Counted from the first letter of the stretch, positions 1-8,969 are shown. The stretch: 64,000 nucleotides of DNA from Geoalkalibacter halelectricus (GCF_025263685.1 NZ_CP092109.1:2233001-2297000); one strand, 5' to 3'. A program made the numbers and translations. The notes: generated from the letters alone by a model not told the origin.

Positions 1-1
1 G

Positions 2-853
2 CACGACCTGCGCCCGGCCACGGAAACCTGCGCCGAATGTCACCGTCCGGAGAAATTCCACGGCAACCGTCTGGTGGTCAACGACCACTTCGACGAGGAT
101 GAGCAGAACACCCACCGCAAGAACGTGCTGCTGATGAAAATCGGCTCGGCGGGCGACCGCACCACCAGCCCCCACGGCATCCACTGGCATGTGTCCGAGG
201 ACAATCTCATCACCTACAAGGCCTCGCCCGACCGCACGGTGATCCCCGAAGTGACCCTCCATCGCCCCGACGGCACCAAGGTGGTGTACCGCACCCCCGA
301 TGCCGAAGAGGTGCTGGCGCAGCTCGGCCCCAACGTGGTCGAGCGCACCATGGATTGCATCGATTGCCACAACCGCCCGACCCACATCTACAAGATGCCT
401 GGGCCCGCCCTGGATCGTAAGATGCTCGAAGGTATCATTCCCCAGGAGCTGCCCTACATCAAGAGAAAGGCCATGGAAGTCATCCAGCGTGACTACGCCA
501 GCCATGACGAGGCGCGCGGCGCCATCGCCACGGAGCTCAACAATTGGTACCGGCAGAATTATGCCGACTTCATCGCCGCCAACCCCGGCATGCTCGAGCA
601 GGCCATCGCGGGCGTACAGGCCGCCTATCTGGAGAACGTGTTCCCGGAGATGAGAATCACCTGGGGAACCTATGTGGACCACATCTCCCACACGGATGAT
701 TTCTCGTTTGAAATCGGCTGCATCCGCTGCCACAACGACATGCACGAGACCGAAACCGGCGAGTACATCTCCATGGACTGCACCATCTGCCACGAGGTAC
801 TCGCCCAGGACGAAGTTCGTCCGCAAATCCTCAAGAATATGGGCTTTTATTGA
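2..853 (+). CDS. Multiheme c-type cytochrome, C-terminal part (5' end outside window)
   Basis: The frame is open from the first bases, so the gene begins upstream; 283 residues are visible. Four CxxCH haem-attachment motifs can be read: CAECH (bases 29-43), CIDCH, CIRCH and CTICH near the end, with extra His residues that could be distal ligands. Such proteins are periplasmic or membrane-anchored electron carriers; the layout resembles NapC/NirT-like cytochromes of Desulfuromonadales, but the N-terminal membrane anchor that would decide this is missing. A strong terminator follows 38 bases after the stop. The apparent GTG start at base 74 is not the real start, because one haem motif lies upstream of it in the same frame. 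Exact family and electron partner are unknown. Confidence 0.85.
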   Translation, partial: HDLRPATETCAECHRPEKFHGNRLVVNDHFDEDEQNTHRKNVLLMKIGSAGDRTTSPHGIHWHVSEDNLITYKASPDRTVIPEVTLHRPDGTKVVYRTPDAEEVLAQLGPNVVERTMDCIDCHNRPTHIYKMPGPALDRKMLEGIIPQELPYIKRKAMEVIQRDYASHDEARGAIATELNNWYRQNYADFIAANPGMLEQAIAGVQAAYLENVFPEMRITWGTYVDHISHTDDFSFEIGCIRCHNDMHETETGEYISMDCTICHEVLAQDEVRPQILKNMGFY

Positions 854-890
854 TCCCTGAAACCTGAAGTACTTGATGCCTCACCACGAA

Positions 891-922
891 TCCCCGGCCT
901 GTCCAGGCCGGGGATTTTTTTT
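891..922 (+). terminator. Rho-independent terminator after cytochrome gene
   Basis: A 10-bp GC-rich stem (891-900 with 905-914), a 4-base loop and eight T residues. It lies just after the cytochrome stop codon and separates it from the YtxH gene. Confidence 0.92.
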
Positions 923-992
923 GTCCGCGGCACGGCGGCTTGCCTTATGAGTGAATTCTGCTATGAGTAATTAACAAAAAGGGGGATTGAAT

Positions 993-1340
993 ATGAGCGA
1001 TCAAAGCCACAAGGCGCTGACAGGTGCTCTTTTGTTGCTGGCGGGAGGCGCGGCGGGCGCGGCCGTGGCGTTGCTGCTCGCGCCCCAGTCGGGGCGGCGC
1101 ACCCGGCGCAAGATCGAGCGCAACTTCAACCAGCTGAGCAGCCGCGCGGCGCGCGGTACGCGCGAGGCGACCAGCCGGCTGAACGCGCTGATCGAGGACA
1201 TCGGCGAGCAGACCGAAGATCTGTTCGAACGCGGCGAGGAGCTCGCCGGGGATGTGCGGGAAAAGCTGCTCCAGCAACTGGAGCGCGGCGAGAAAACCCT
1301 GGCGCGCCGGCGCCGCCAGCTGGCCCGCCTCTCTGAATGA
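993..1340 (+). CDS. YtxH domain-containing protein
   Basis: A 115-residue protein with one N-terminal hydrophobic segment rich in Gly/Ala/Leu (about residues 9-28), then APQSGRRTRRKI, typical of the YtxH/gas-vesicle-associated family, and a long charged, probably helical or coiled-coil tail. The ATG at 993 is preferred over the upstream TTG at 987 because the purine-rich AAAAAGGGGG lies 7 bases before it. It is probably an inner-membrane-anchored stress-type protein; the molecular role of this family is not established. It stands alone between a terminator and the convergent MscS-type gene, 14 bases from the latter's stop. Confidence 0.8.
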   Translation: MSDQSHKALTGALLLLAGGAAGAAVALLLAPQSGRRTRRKIERNFNQLSSRAARGTREATSRLNALIEDIGEQTEDLFERGEELAGDVREKLLQQLERGEKTLARRRRQLARLSE

Positions 1341-1354
1341 GTTCGCCTCAGGGC

Positions 1355-3763
1355 TCAGTTCGGCGGCCGGGAGGCCTGACTTTGCGGCTCCTCAACCTCC
1401 TGGGGGCGCGCGCGGCGCAGGATCTCACCGTCGACTGAGCGCAGGTGCAGGTCGCGCTGGGGAAAGGGAATCTCCACCCCGGCTTCGCGAAAGCGCCGAT
1501 CGACTTCTCGACCCAGATCGCTGCGCACGCTGAGGCGCTTGGTGACGTCGGCAATATAACCGCGCAACTCAAAATCCAGGGAGCTGTCGCCGAAGCCGAC
1601 GAAAATCGCCGAGGGGCCGGGATCGGCCAGCACTTGAGGATGGCGATCGCCGACCTCCTTGAGGATGTCGAGCACCAACTCCACATCGCTGCCATAGGCC
1701 ACTCCCACGCTCAGCACCACCCGCGCGCGGGTGGTGCTGAGCGTCCAGTTGGTGACCTTTTCGGCGATAAGCTGGGAGTTGGGCACGATCAATTCCGAAT
1801 TGTCGAAGGTCTCGATGATGGTCGAGCGCAGCCCGATTTTGCGCACCGTACCCCAATCCTCATCGACCACGATCATATCCCCCACCTTGACGGGCCGCTC
1901 GAACAACAAAATCAGCCCGCTGACAAAGTTGTTCACGATGTTTTGCAGGCCGAAACCGATGCCGATGCCGAAGGCGCCGGCCAGGACGGCGAAATTGCGC
2001 ATTTCGATTCCCGCCAGGCTCATGGCGAAGAGAAACCCGAGGAACACCAGAAAGTAGTGCAGCAGCTTCTTGATGGCGTCGCTGATACCGCGATCCATGC
2101 TGCTGTAGGGAAAAACCTGGGTGTCGAGAATGGCGCGCAGAATCCAGGAAATCTGGATGGCAAGGTAGATGACCAGCAGCGAGAGCAAGACCATGGCCAG
2201 GGTCAGATGAACCTGACCGAGGGTCAGGCCGACGCCGGTGAGATGGTCCCAGGCCTGGCCGAAGCTGTCGTAAATGCCCCACACCGCCAGAAAGTGGTAG
2301 AAAGCCCCCGCACCCACCAGCACCGCCAGCAAGGTCTTGAGGCGCTGGCCCACTTCGGCGCCGAAGCGCGTCACAAAGGTGCGCCGGAGGGCCAGCGGGT
2401 GCTCCAGGAAAAAATCGATGCCGCCCTGGCCGAGCCGCACCGTCATGACGGCGAAAATCCCGACGAACACCGATTTAATGGAGGCATCGATAAGATGGGC
2501 GGCCAGGGTGCTGTAGCCGGCGAGCTGGGCCAGAAAAGACACCAGACAAATTAGTGCCCCGGCCCGCAGACCCAGGGAGAAAAGCCCGACGCGTCCCTCA
2601 TGACGCGCGATGTTGATGCGCGCCAGGGCCAGACTCAGGGGAATGCCCACGAGGGCCAAGGACGCCATGAACAGCCGCAACAGCGGAGTGGGCAGATTGA
2701 TGAGCTGCAAACCCAGGGACACGACCAGGATTGTGGCGAGCAAAAACACGGTGAAGCGCTTCAGGGGGTTGCGCACCAGCCCGGAGATGAGCACCGCCGC
2801 CGAATAGGCGAACAGGATCCACAGCACCAGCCGCCACAGGGCCGGGGGAATGGAATAGAGGGGAGACAAGGCGGCCATGGACACGAAAATGCCCGTGGCC
2901 CAAGGGTGGCTGAGGATAAAGCGCCATTCTTCGGTGCCCTCGACGCGGCGCCGATAGCGCAGAATGAAGCCGGCGGTGACGAAAATCACCAGGGCCTGGC
3001 TGAGGATCACCCAGCTTTGAGCGTAAAAATTGCGCGTATCGATGCGCACCGCGTCACGCACCCCGCGGCGCGTTTCATCCAAAAACCCCTCGGTAAACTG
3101 GCGGAAGAACTCGCCGCTGATCAGCGGATGTCCGGTGCGCTCGAAGAGCTGGCCGCGCAGTTGACGCAGGGCGGAGTCCACCAGAGTGAGCTGAGCGAGG
3201 TTCTGATTGAGCAGGCGCGTCAGTTCCTCCTGCAACACCACCAGGGGCGCGGCGCTCTCCTCGATGCCTTGGCGCACTCGGCCGATGGTCTCCTGCACCT
3301 GCGCGAAGGTCTCACGCGGAAAGGTGATCCCCCCGGCGACCAACTGCTCCTCCCACTCCCGCCAAAAACGGCGCTGCCCGTCCCAGGCACGCTGCAGCCG
3401 CTCGCCTTCCGCCTGGCGCCCGGCCAGGGTCTGCAACACCCGCTCCAGACGTGATCGCTCGTCCTGGAGAACCGCGCGCACCTCCAGCAGACGATCGATA
3501 CTCCAGGTGGCCGGATCGCCGTATTGCTCCATGCGCAGCAGCACCTGGCGAATGCGGCCCTCGGAGAGATCGAGTTGGGTTTCGAAGGCGGCCGTGTCGA
3601 GCAGCCCCTCCATCTGCCGCTCGGCCTGCACTGCTTGGGCAGAGATATCCGCCGCGAGGGCCGGTACCTGGGAAATCCCGGGGAACTCCTCCCCGGCCAC
3701 CGCCCCGGCCAAGGGGCCAAAGGAAATCAGCAGGGCGAAAAAAACGAAAAACACTCTCCCCAT
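1355..3763 (-). CDS. MscS-family mechanosensitive ion channel, large (802 aa)
   Basis: The N-terminus is a signal peptide (about 1-23), followed by about 220 residues of Glu/Arg/Gln-rich helical periplasmic region like the DUF3772 domain of large MscS/MscK proteins. About ten hydrophobic segments follow from residue 245 to 600. The MscS core then starts with a Gly-rich pore helix (AGAFGIGIGFGLQNIVNNFVSG), the beta domain ERPVKVGDMIVVDE, and the conserved VPNSQL. It would release solutes on membrane tension and protect against hypo-osmotic shock. At about 800 aa it is far larger than minimal MscS (286 aa in E. coli). An AGGTG motif precedes the ATG. The gene follows the EEP gene on the same strand after 124 bases. 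Confidence 0.93.
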   Translation of the reverse strand: MGRVFFVFFALLISFGPLAGAVAGEEFPGISQVPALAADISAQAVQAERQMEGLLDTAAFETQLDLSEGRIRQVLLRMEQYGDPATWSIDRLLEVRAVLQDERSRLERVLQTLAGRQAEGERLQRAWDGQRRFWREWEEQLVAGGITFPRETFAQVQETIGRVRQGIEESAAPLVVLQEELTRLLNQNLAQLTLVDSALRQLRGQLFERTGHPLISGEFFRQFTEGFLDETRRGVRDAVRIDTRNFYAQSWVILSQALVIFVTAGFILRYRRRVEGTEEWRFILSHPWATGIFVSMAALSPLYSIPPALWRLVLWILFAYSAAVLISGLVRNPLKRFTVFLLATILVVSLGLQLINLPTPLLRLFMASLALVGIPLSLALARINIARHEGRVGLFSLGLRAGALICLVSFLAQLAGYSTLAAHLIDASIKSVFVGIFAVMTVRLGQGGIDFFLEHPLALRRTFVTRFGAEVGQRLKTLLAVLVGAGAFYHFLAVWGIYDSFGQAWDHLTGVGLTLGQVHLTLAMVLLSLLVIYLAIQISWILRAILDTQVFPYSSMDRGISDAIKKLLHYFLVFLGFLFAMSLAGIEMRNFAVLAGAFGIGIGFGLQNIVNNFVSGLILLFERPVKVGDMIVVDEDWGTVRKIGLRSTIIETFDNSELIVPNSQLIAEKVTNWTLSTTRARVVLSVGVAYGSDVELVLDILKEVGDRHPQVLADPGPSAIFVGFGDSSLDFELRGYIADVTKRLSVRSDLGREVDRRFREAGVEIPFPQRDLHLRSVDGEILRRARPQEVEEPQSQASRPPN

Positions 3764-3887
3764 GAATCACCTGATCCTAAAAAATTGAGTCGGCCCCGTG
3801 CGGGGAGGACGCCGGCGTTTTCGGCGGCTGGTCTCGGCAACAAAATAACACAGGCCGGGGGGCGCGGCCAGCGCTGTGAAGCTTTTC

Positions 3888-4619
3888 TCAAGGCGGCAGG
3901 GCGAGCTCGGCGAGCAGGGGAAGATGATCGGAGGCCAGCGCCACATCCCCCTCTCGCACGACCTCCAGACTTCGCAGGACTTGCGGCGGATCGACCAGAA
4001 TTCGATCCAGGGCCAGAAGCGGAAAACGTGCCGGGAAGGTCGCGGGGGCCGGCATGCCGGGAAAGGCACGCCCCAGCCAGCGCGCCGGGCGGCCCCAGGG
4101 CCACCACTCGTTGAAATCTCCGGCCAGCACCAGGGGTCGCGGGGAGGTTTCGACCAGCTCCAGAATTCGCCGCACCTGGCCGCGCCGCTCACGCGGCAAC
4201 AGGCCCAGATGGGTGGCGAGCAGTTTCAAGGGACCAATGGCCGTGTCCAGCTCCACTTCCACCAGACCACGCGGCTCGCGCCCGGGGTGACTGAGGTCAT
4301 GGAGGCGCTGACGCGCCACCGGAACCCGTACCAGCACGGCATTGCCGTAATGGCCGTCGGGGCGCAGCAGGGTCGGGCCGCTGATCCCGACCATGCCCGT
4401 GGCCGCGGCCAGATCCTCGAGTTGGTGGCGCTCCTCGGAAGAGCCATAGAATACATGCAGCTCCTGCACCACCACCACGTCGGCGCGCAGGGAGCGAATA
4501 ACCCGCGCCACGCGCTCCAGGTCGCGGCGCCCATCGCGCCCCACGCCCTGGTGGATGTTGTAGCAGGCTAGCCGCACTACTGGCCAAGACGCATCAACGC
4601 TCTGGTTTTCTGCAGACAT
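3888..4619 (-). CDS. Endonuclease/exonuclease/phosphatase (EEP) family protein
   Basis: 243 residues covering the whole EEP fold with its catalytic signatures: YNIHQG near residue 20 (Asn), VVVQELH near 50 (metal-binding Glu), ATHLG, AGDFNEW near 166 (Asp/Asn) and ASDHLPL at the C-terminus (Asp-His). All the residues needed for a divalent-metal phosphodiesterase are present. No signal peptide is visible, so it is probably cytoplasmic. The substrate cannot be told from the sequence; the family includes AP endonucleases, sphingomyelinase-like and phosphoinositide phosphatases. A second, degenerate member lies at 37088-37819. Confidence 0.88.
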   Translation of the reverse strand: MSAENQSVDASWPVVRLACYNIHQGVGRDGRRDLERVARVIRSLRADVVVVQELHVFYGSSEERHQLEDLAAATGMVGISGPTLLRPDGHYGNAVLVRVPVARQRLHDLSHPGREPRGLVEVELDTAIGPLKLLATHLGLLPRERRGQVRRILELVETSPRPLVLAGDFNEWWPWGRPARWLGRAFPGMPAPATFPARFPLLALDRILVDPPQVLRSLEVVREGDVALASDHLPLLAELALPP

Positions 4620-4632
4620 GGGCCTCCAAATA

Positions 4633-4667
4633 GCAGGGCCTCCGCCCCGGAGGGACGGAGGCCCTGC
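4633..4667. terminator. Hairpin downstream of the diheme peroxidase gene
   Basis: A 12-bp stem (4633-4644 with 4656-4667) follows the minus-strand peroxidase stop. The T-run is weak on either strand, so this may be an inefficient terminator or an mRNA-stabilising 3' hairpin. Confidence 0.5.
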
Positions 4668-4700
4668 ACTGCCATGGCCGTGGATGTTGTCGGATGCCGC

Positions 4701-5744
4701 TTAATCCAGAATGGGCCTGGGCGTCCGCTCGGTAGTCGGCGGCAGCACCGGGTGCGTAACTTCGGGCTGATCCCCGGTCAGGGTCGCCAAAAAGGCCGTG
4801 ATCTGATCGGCTTCCTCGTCCGAGATCTGAATACCGAGCTGCGCGGATCCCATTATGGCGACCGCGTCACGCAGTTTCCACACCCGGCCGGAATGGAAAT
4901 AGGGTTGGGTGATGGCCACATTGCGCAGGGGCGGCGAGCGAAACACGTACTTGTCGGCGGCCGTGGCGGTCACCTGGTAGCGGCCGAGATCGTCCTCGGG
5001 CATGATATCGGTGCCGGGGCGCTCCACCACGCCGAAGGGGAAATAACCCAGACCGCCGAGGTTGACGCCGTTGTGGCAGCTGGCGCAACCCTTGCCCATG
5101 AAGGCGCGCAGGCCGTCTTTTTCCGTGGCGCTAAGAGCGTCCGCGTCGCCCTTGAGAAACTGATCGAAGGGGGCGTTGGGCGTGATCAGGGTGGCCTCGA
5201 AGACCTCGATGGCCTTGGCCATGTTGTCAAAGGTCAAAGGCTCTTCTTCTCCCGGGAAGGAGGCCTTGAAGGCTTCGACATAACCGGGCATGCTGGCCAG
5301 GGTTTCCATGACCCGCTCGGGAGTGTTGTTCATTTCCACCGAGGCCTGCACCGGGCCCTTGGCCTGCTCGGCCAGATCCTGGGCGCGGCCGTCCCAGAAC
5401 TGCGCGACGTTGAACACGGCATTGAAGGTGGTGGGCGAATTGCGCGGCCCGCGCTGCCAGCCGTGCCCGGTGGAGACCTCCTGCAGGTCGGCGCCGGCCA
5501 GCCCGACGTTGTGGCAGGTCTGACAGCTGATCAGCTGGGACTTGGACAGGCGCGGATCAAAATAGAGCATGCGCCCCAGATCGACGCGCTCCGGGGTGGC
5601 GGGATTGCCGTCGAGCACCGGCGGCGTGTCGGGAATCGGCTGAAACATGGCCTTGGCGCGCCGCATCAGATCGTCGTCGGCCCAGGCCGACCCCAGGCAC
5701 AGAAAGGCTAGCATCGCGGTGGATAAGAGGATTCGCAGCATCAT
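4701..5744 (-). CDS. Diheme cytochrome c peroxidase (MacA/CcpA-like)
   Basis: 347 residues with a signal peptide (cleavage after about SAWA, residue 22) and two haem c motifs, CQTCH at 74-78 and CASCH at 220-224, in the two-domain layout of bacterial diheme peroxidases. The first half carries the conserved FWDGRA segment and the second YFHSGR. The enzyme works in the periplasm, reducing H2O2 with electrons from small cytochromes; in Geobacter the homologue MacA has also been linked to extracellular electron transfer. The gene is monocistronic, with a GGGAGAAAAATC ribosome site before the ATG. Confidence 0.95.
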   Translation of the reverse strand: MMLRILLSTAMLAFLCLGSAWADDDLMRRAKAMFQPIPDTPPVLDGNPATPERVDLGRMLYFDPRLSKSQLISCQTCHNVGLAGADLQEVSTGHGWQRGPRNSPTTFNAVFNVAQFWDGRAQDLAEQAKGPVQASVEMNNTPERVMETLASMPGYVEAFKASFPGEEEPLTFDNMAKAIEVFEATLITPNAPFDQFLKGDADALSATEKDGLRAFMGKGCASCHNGVNLGGLGYFPFGVVERPGTDIMPEDDLGRYQVTATAADKYVFRSPPLRNVAITQPYFHSGRVWKLRDAVAIMGSAQLGIQISDEEADQITAFLATLTGDQPEVTHPVLPPTTERTPRPILD

Positions 5745-5921
5745 GATTTTTCTCCCTTGAACGGCAAATGTTTTACAGACCCCGGCGGCGCATCGCGCCG
5801 GACAGCCGCGGGTCCCACCAAAAAAACCTCTAAACCAATTACCCCAAGGTGCGCGGAAGTCAAGGAGGAATCGTCGCCCATACAGGTTCGAAAACCCTTC
5901 GCCAGCGGCAACCCGAGTGGC

Positions 5922-6629
5922 TCACCCAGCCAGGGATAGTGCCAGAATTTCGCGGAGTTCGCGCCAGGCTCTCCCACCGGCCAAGGCCAGGGCCTGGTTG
6001 ATCTCAAGCTCTAGTCCCAGATAGCGCTGCGCGGGAAGGCGGCGCCGCAGCCAGGTGACCAGGGCATCGGAGCGGCCCCGATAGGGGTAGTTACGCCGGA
6101 TTCGCAACTCCGGCGCCAGGGCGTGCAGACGCTGCTGCCAGTCCCGGCAGAAGGAGGCTTCGCACGCGCGGCGCGGGTCATAGAGAAGGCCCAGATCACA
6201 GGGCCGCGTCACGCCGTTGAGGACGGGGGTAAAACTGTGCACGGCCAGATGCACCACGCAGCCGCCCTGTTCGAGCCGCTCCGCCACCAGGTTTTCGACC
6301 CGCGCGCGGTAGGGACGGTAGTGTTCCGCCAGCAGCGTCTCCTGCTCCCGAGCCGAAAAGGTGCGGCTGAATTCCGAAAACAAGGCGCGGCGGTTGTGCG
6401 GCGAGCGGTTGAGATCGACCAGCAGCCGCGTAACCTGGGCCGCGCAGAGAGGCACCTTGAGACGCCGTGCCAGATCAAGGGCCAGTTCCAGAGCACCGAT
6501 ATCGTAGCCGCGGTGGCTCTCCAGCAGCGCCCCTTGGTCGCGCAACAGTTCCCGATAGGCGGCGGGCACCTGATTGCCGCCGTGCTCGCAGCTCAGAATC
6601 AGCTGCCACCCGGCCCAGTCCCTAAGCAT
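5922..6629 (-). CDS. N-formylglutamate amidohydrolase family protein
   Basis: 235 residues beginning at an ATG (6629) preceded by a G-rich ribosome site; the open frame extends further upstream but without family features. The N-terminal LILSCEHGGNQVP motif is the FGase signature with metal-ligand Glu and His, followed by RGYDIGA, DLNRSPHN and VVHLAVHSFTP. Members hydrolyse N-formyl-L-glutamate, the last step of one histidine-degradation route, but no hut genes are nearby. The actual substrate in this organism may differ, as many FGase-like proteins in non-histidine-degraders are uncharacterised. Confidence 0.88.
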   Translation of the reverse strand: MLRDWAGWQLILSCEHGGNQVPAAYRELLRDQGALLESHRGYDIGALELALDLARRLKVPLCAAQVTRLLVDLNRSPHNRRALFSEFSRTFSAREQETLLAEHYRPYRARVENLVAERLEQGGCVVHLAVHSFTPVLNGVTRPCDLGLLYDPRRACEASFCRDWQQRLHALAPELRIRRNYPYRGRSDALVTWLRRRLPAQRYLGLELEINQALALAGGRAWRELREILALSLAG

Positions 6630-6793
6630 AAAACGCCCCCCCCATCCACCTGGATAACGCGCCCCAGGGCGGCGCCGCAACAGTGGTAAAGCGCCTCCGA
6701 CAGGTCGGTCCGCGGGTCACTTTGCCGGGCTGAGCAGGAATGCGAATGGACAATCGCGGCCCCCTCGCCGATGACTCGCACCACGGCTATTGA
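6630..6793 (-). pseudogene. Possible remnant of a short-chain dehydrogenase (or JAMM-like) gene
   Basis: Reading the minus strand just upstream of the amidohydrolase gives a segment with DLSEALYH, then GRVIQVDGG, which resembles the C-terminus of SDR proteins (which end near a V-DGG motif). The preceding VHSHSCSARQSD also resembles the HSH...S..D of JAMM peptidases. The open frame is only about 77 codons, lacks the rest of either fold, and has no ribosome site. It is offered as a decayed fragment; coincidence is a real alternative. Confidence 0.25.
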
Positions 6794-6876
6794 CTTTTCA
6801 CCCTGGTGTGTAATCTTGTTGCTGAGATTCACGGCACTTCGCAGTGAAACAATTAATTAATAAGGAGAAAAACTCG

Positions 6877-7065
6877 ATGAATGTCGCCCAAATCCGGGAG
6901 ATCGCCAAAACCATGGGGATCAAGGCCACCAGCAAGATGAAGAAGAACGAACTTATCCACGCCATCCAGACGCACGAAGGCAACGCCGATTGCTACGGCG
7001 CGCCCTGGCGGCTCGAATGCGGCGAAAACGACTGTCTGTGGCGGCGCGACTGCCAGGGTCATTGA
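6877..7065 (+). CDS. SAP / Rho-N-like domain mini-protein with Cys-rich tail
   Basis: 62 residues. The N-terminal half, NVAQIREIAKTMGIKATSKM, matches the helix-extension-helix of SAP and Rho N-terminal domains, which bind nucleic acid. The C-terminal 25 residues hold four Cys (DCYG..., LECG, DCLW, RDCQ), possibly a small metal site. The start is fixed by AAGGAG at 6862-6867, 9 bases before ATG 6877. Small proteins of this layout recur in Geobacter relatives and have no known function. The gene appears monocistronic. Confidence 0.8.
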   Translation: MNVAQIREIAKTMGIKATSKMKKNELIHAIQTHEGNADCYGAPWRLECGENDCLWRRDCQGH

Positions 7066-7081
7066 AAGAGCAACGCGGGCC

Positions 7082-7255
7082 TCACAGCAGGTCGCGAAAC
7101 CTGATCAAGGCATAGAAGCACAGGATTCCCCCCAGCGCCAGCAGCACATCCCTCTGCCAGGCAATGGGCCGACCCAGGCCGCTCATCCACAGGGGATCGA
7201 GCAGCGCGGCCGTGGAAAAGCCGACCGCGCCCAACTGCAGCACAAGGCGCATCAT
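7082..7255 (-). CDS. Small membrane protein, 57 aa, unknown function
   Basis: An open frame from ATG 7255 to TGA 7082. Residues 4-22 and 36-51 are hydrophobic, separated by a polar stretch containing RPIAWQRD, consistent with a two-helix inner-membrane hairpin. GGGAGG sits 9 bases before the ATG, a good ribosome site. It lies 49 bases downstream of the DoxX gene on the same strand, so the two are probably co-transcribed. No family was recognised. An adjacent in-frame ATG at 7252 is an alternative start. Confidence 0.6.
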   Translation of the reverse strand: MMRLVLQLGAVGFSTAALLDPLWMSGLGRPIAWQRDVLLALGGILCFYALIRFRDLL

Positions 7256-7304
7256 GGGCACCGGCCTCCCCGCGCTAGGTGGCTCTGGTGGGCGAAGTGC
7301 ACCC

Positions 7305-7706
7305 TCAGCTCCGGTCGAAGCTGTAGCGGCCGGGGCCGAGGATCAGCAGGCCGCAGAATACGATCCCCAACTCGATGGCGTGGGAGGCAGCCTGCAAACC
7401 GCCGCCGCGGCCCAGGTGCATGGTGGCGGCCACCGCCATGGTGAAGGCCAGCACCAGGCAGGCCGGCCGCATGAAAAAACCGAACAACAGGCACAGGGCG
7501 CCGAGGGTTTCGGCCAGGGCCGCGGCGATGCCCCACATGTGCGGGAGAAAGTCGATGCCCAGATAGCCCATGGCCAGACCGAGCTGGTACCAGCGCTCGG
7601 GCCCGCCGAGAATCTTCGGGACACCGTGGAAGAGAAACATGACGCCCAGCCCGAGGCGCATGAGCAGCAATCCCATGTCGCGGTGCTTGTTGAGAAATCT
7701 CCACAT
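7305..7706 (-). CDS. DoxX family membrane protein
   Basis: 133 residues with four hydrophobic segments and the family's N-terminal signature: LLLMRLGLGVMFLFHGVPKI, then GIAAALAETLGALCLLFGFF. DoxX-type proteins are four-helix inner-membrane proteins, some linked to quinone or redox-stress functions; the role here is unknown. A GGGAGG ribosome site precedes the ATG. The 57-aa membrane protein follows on the same strand. Confidence 0.87.
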   Translation of the reverse strand: MWRFLNKHRDMGLLLMRLGLGVMFLFHGVPKILGGPERWYQLGLAMGYLGIDFLPHMWGIAAALAETLGALCLLFGFFMRPACLVLAFTMAVAATMHLGRGGGLQAASHAIELGIVFCGLLILGPGRYSFDRS

Positions 7707-7846
7707 GACCTAAGCCTCCCTTTCCCTGAATACCCCGTCTCCGGCCGCGCGGGGCCTGCTGATCAGCATCCGTCGTGCCTATTGCACCGGCGCCGCCTTG
7801 GGGGTAAGGTGTATGCAATATTGCCCGCCCCGAGGAGCGAAATGCC

Positions 7847-8947
7847 ATGGTCCGAAAAATCTTTGTCGCCGCCACCGGCCAGAACTGCGGCAAGACCACC
7901 ACCAGCATCTCCCTGCTGCAACTGGCGTTGAAAAAGTATCCCCGCGTCGGCTTCATCAAGCCATTGGGTCCCAAGGCCACGGTTTTCGAGGGCCTGGCGG
8001 TGGACAAGGATGCCGCCCTCATGGCCCAGGTCTTCGGCCTGAGAAAGCAGCTGCCGCACATGTCGCCGGTGGTGCTGCAACCCGACACCACCAGGCGCAT
8101 GATCGACGGCGAGATCGACCCTCGAGACCTGGAACGCAAGATCCTCGCGGCCTTCGCCCAACTCGAGGAGCAGTGCGATTTCATCATCATCGAGGGTGCC
8201 GGCCACACCGGCGTCGGCTCGGTGCTGGAGTTGTCCAATGCGCGCATCGCGCGGCTGCTCGACGCCCCGGTGCTGATGGTCACCGGCGGCGGGGTCGGCA
8301 ACGTCATTGACGCCGTCCACCTCAACCTGGCCCTGTTTCGCGAGCAAGGAGTCAGGGTGCGGGGCCTGGTCGCCAACAAACTGGTTCCGGAGAAACGCGA
8401 GATCACCCTCGACTACCTGCGCCGCGCCTTCGCCCGCCAATCCCTGCAGGTGCTCGGCGGCTTCAATTTCCAGCCGGTGCTGGCCAACCCCACCCTGCGG
8501 CGCATTGCCCGGCTACTCAATGCGCCCCTGGAGGGCGACCAGAGCGAGGCCGGCCGCATCATCCATCACGTCCAGATCGGCGCCGCCTCCACTCAGCGCG
8601 TCACCGAACTGCTGCAGGATTCCAGCCTGCTCCTCGTCACCAGCACCCGCGACGAACTGCTGGTCACCCTGGCCAATCTCTACCAGATGGAGGAATACCG
8701 CCCCAAGCTGGTGGGGCTGGTCATTCCCGGCATCATCCCCGTCAGCAAGATCACCCAGAAAATCCTCGATCGCAGCCACATCCCCTACCTGCGTACCACC
8801 CGCCACACCACCTCGGGCCTGCACAACCTGATCACCGAGGATGTTTCCAAAATCACCGCCGAGGACACGGAAAAACTTGCCCTGCTGCGCGAACTTGCCC
8901 CCATGCGCTTTGATTTCGACGCGGTCGACGCCCTGTGCGCGCCCTGA
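7847..8947 (+). CDS. P-loop ATPase of the BioD/Pta N-terminal type with DRTGG domain
   Basis: 366 residues. Residues 1-210 form a dethiobiotin-synthetase-like P-loop domain, with Walker A ATGQNCGKTTTS (about 9-20), FIIIEGAGHTGVGS near 116 and VTGGGVGN near 145. Residues about 220-330 match the DRTGG domain found N-terminal to the catalytic domain of long phosphotransacetylases. The phosphotransacetylase catalytic domain is absent, so this is a free-standing regulatory or ATPase module; the substrate is unknown. An AGGAGCGAA ribosome site precedes the ATG. It is convergent with the flavoprotein gene, 22 bases away. Confidence 0.83.
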   Translation: MVRKIFVAATGQNCGKTTTSISLLQLALKKYPRVGFIKPLGPKATVFEGLAVDKDAALMAQVFGLRKQLPHMSPVVLQPDTTRRMIDGEIDPRDLERKILAAFAQLEEQCDFIIIEGAGHTGVGSVLELSNARIARLLDAPVLMVTGGGVGNVIDAVHLNLALFREQGVRVRGLVANKLVPEKREITLDYLRRAFARQSLQVLGGFNFQPVLANPTLRRIARLLNAPLEGDQSEAGRIIHHVQIGAASTQRVTELLQDSSLLLVTSTRDELLVTLANLYQMEEYRPKLVGLVIPGIIPVSKITQKILDRSHIPYLRTTRHTTSGLHNLITEDVSKITAEDTEKLALLRELAPMRFDFDAVDALCAP

Positions 8948-8969
8948 ATACCCCGCGCCGCCGCGCCCC

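Noticed and set aside
1445-2554. 369-codon frame antisense to the MscS channel gene
   Set aside because: Composition is typical of an antisense shadow (His/Asp/Gln-rich), with no ribosome site.
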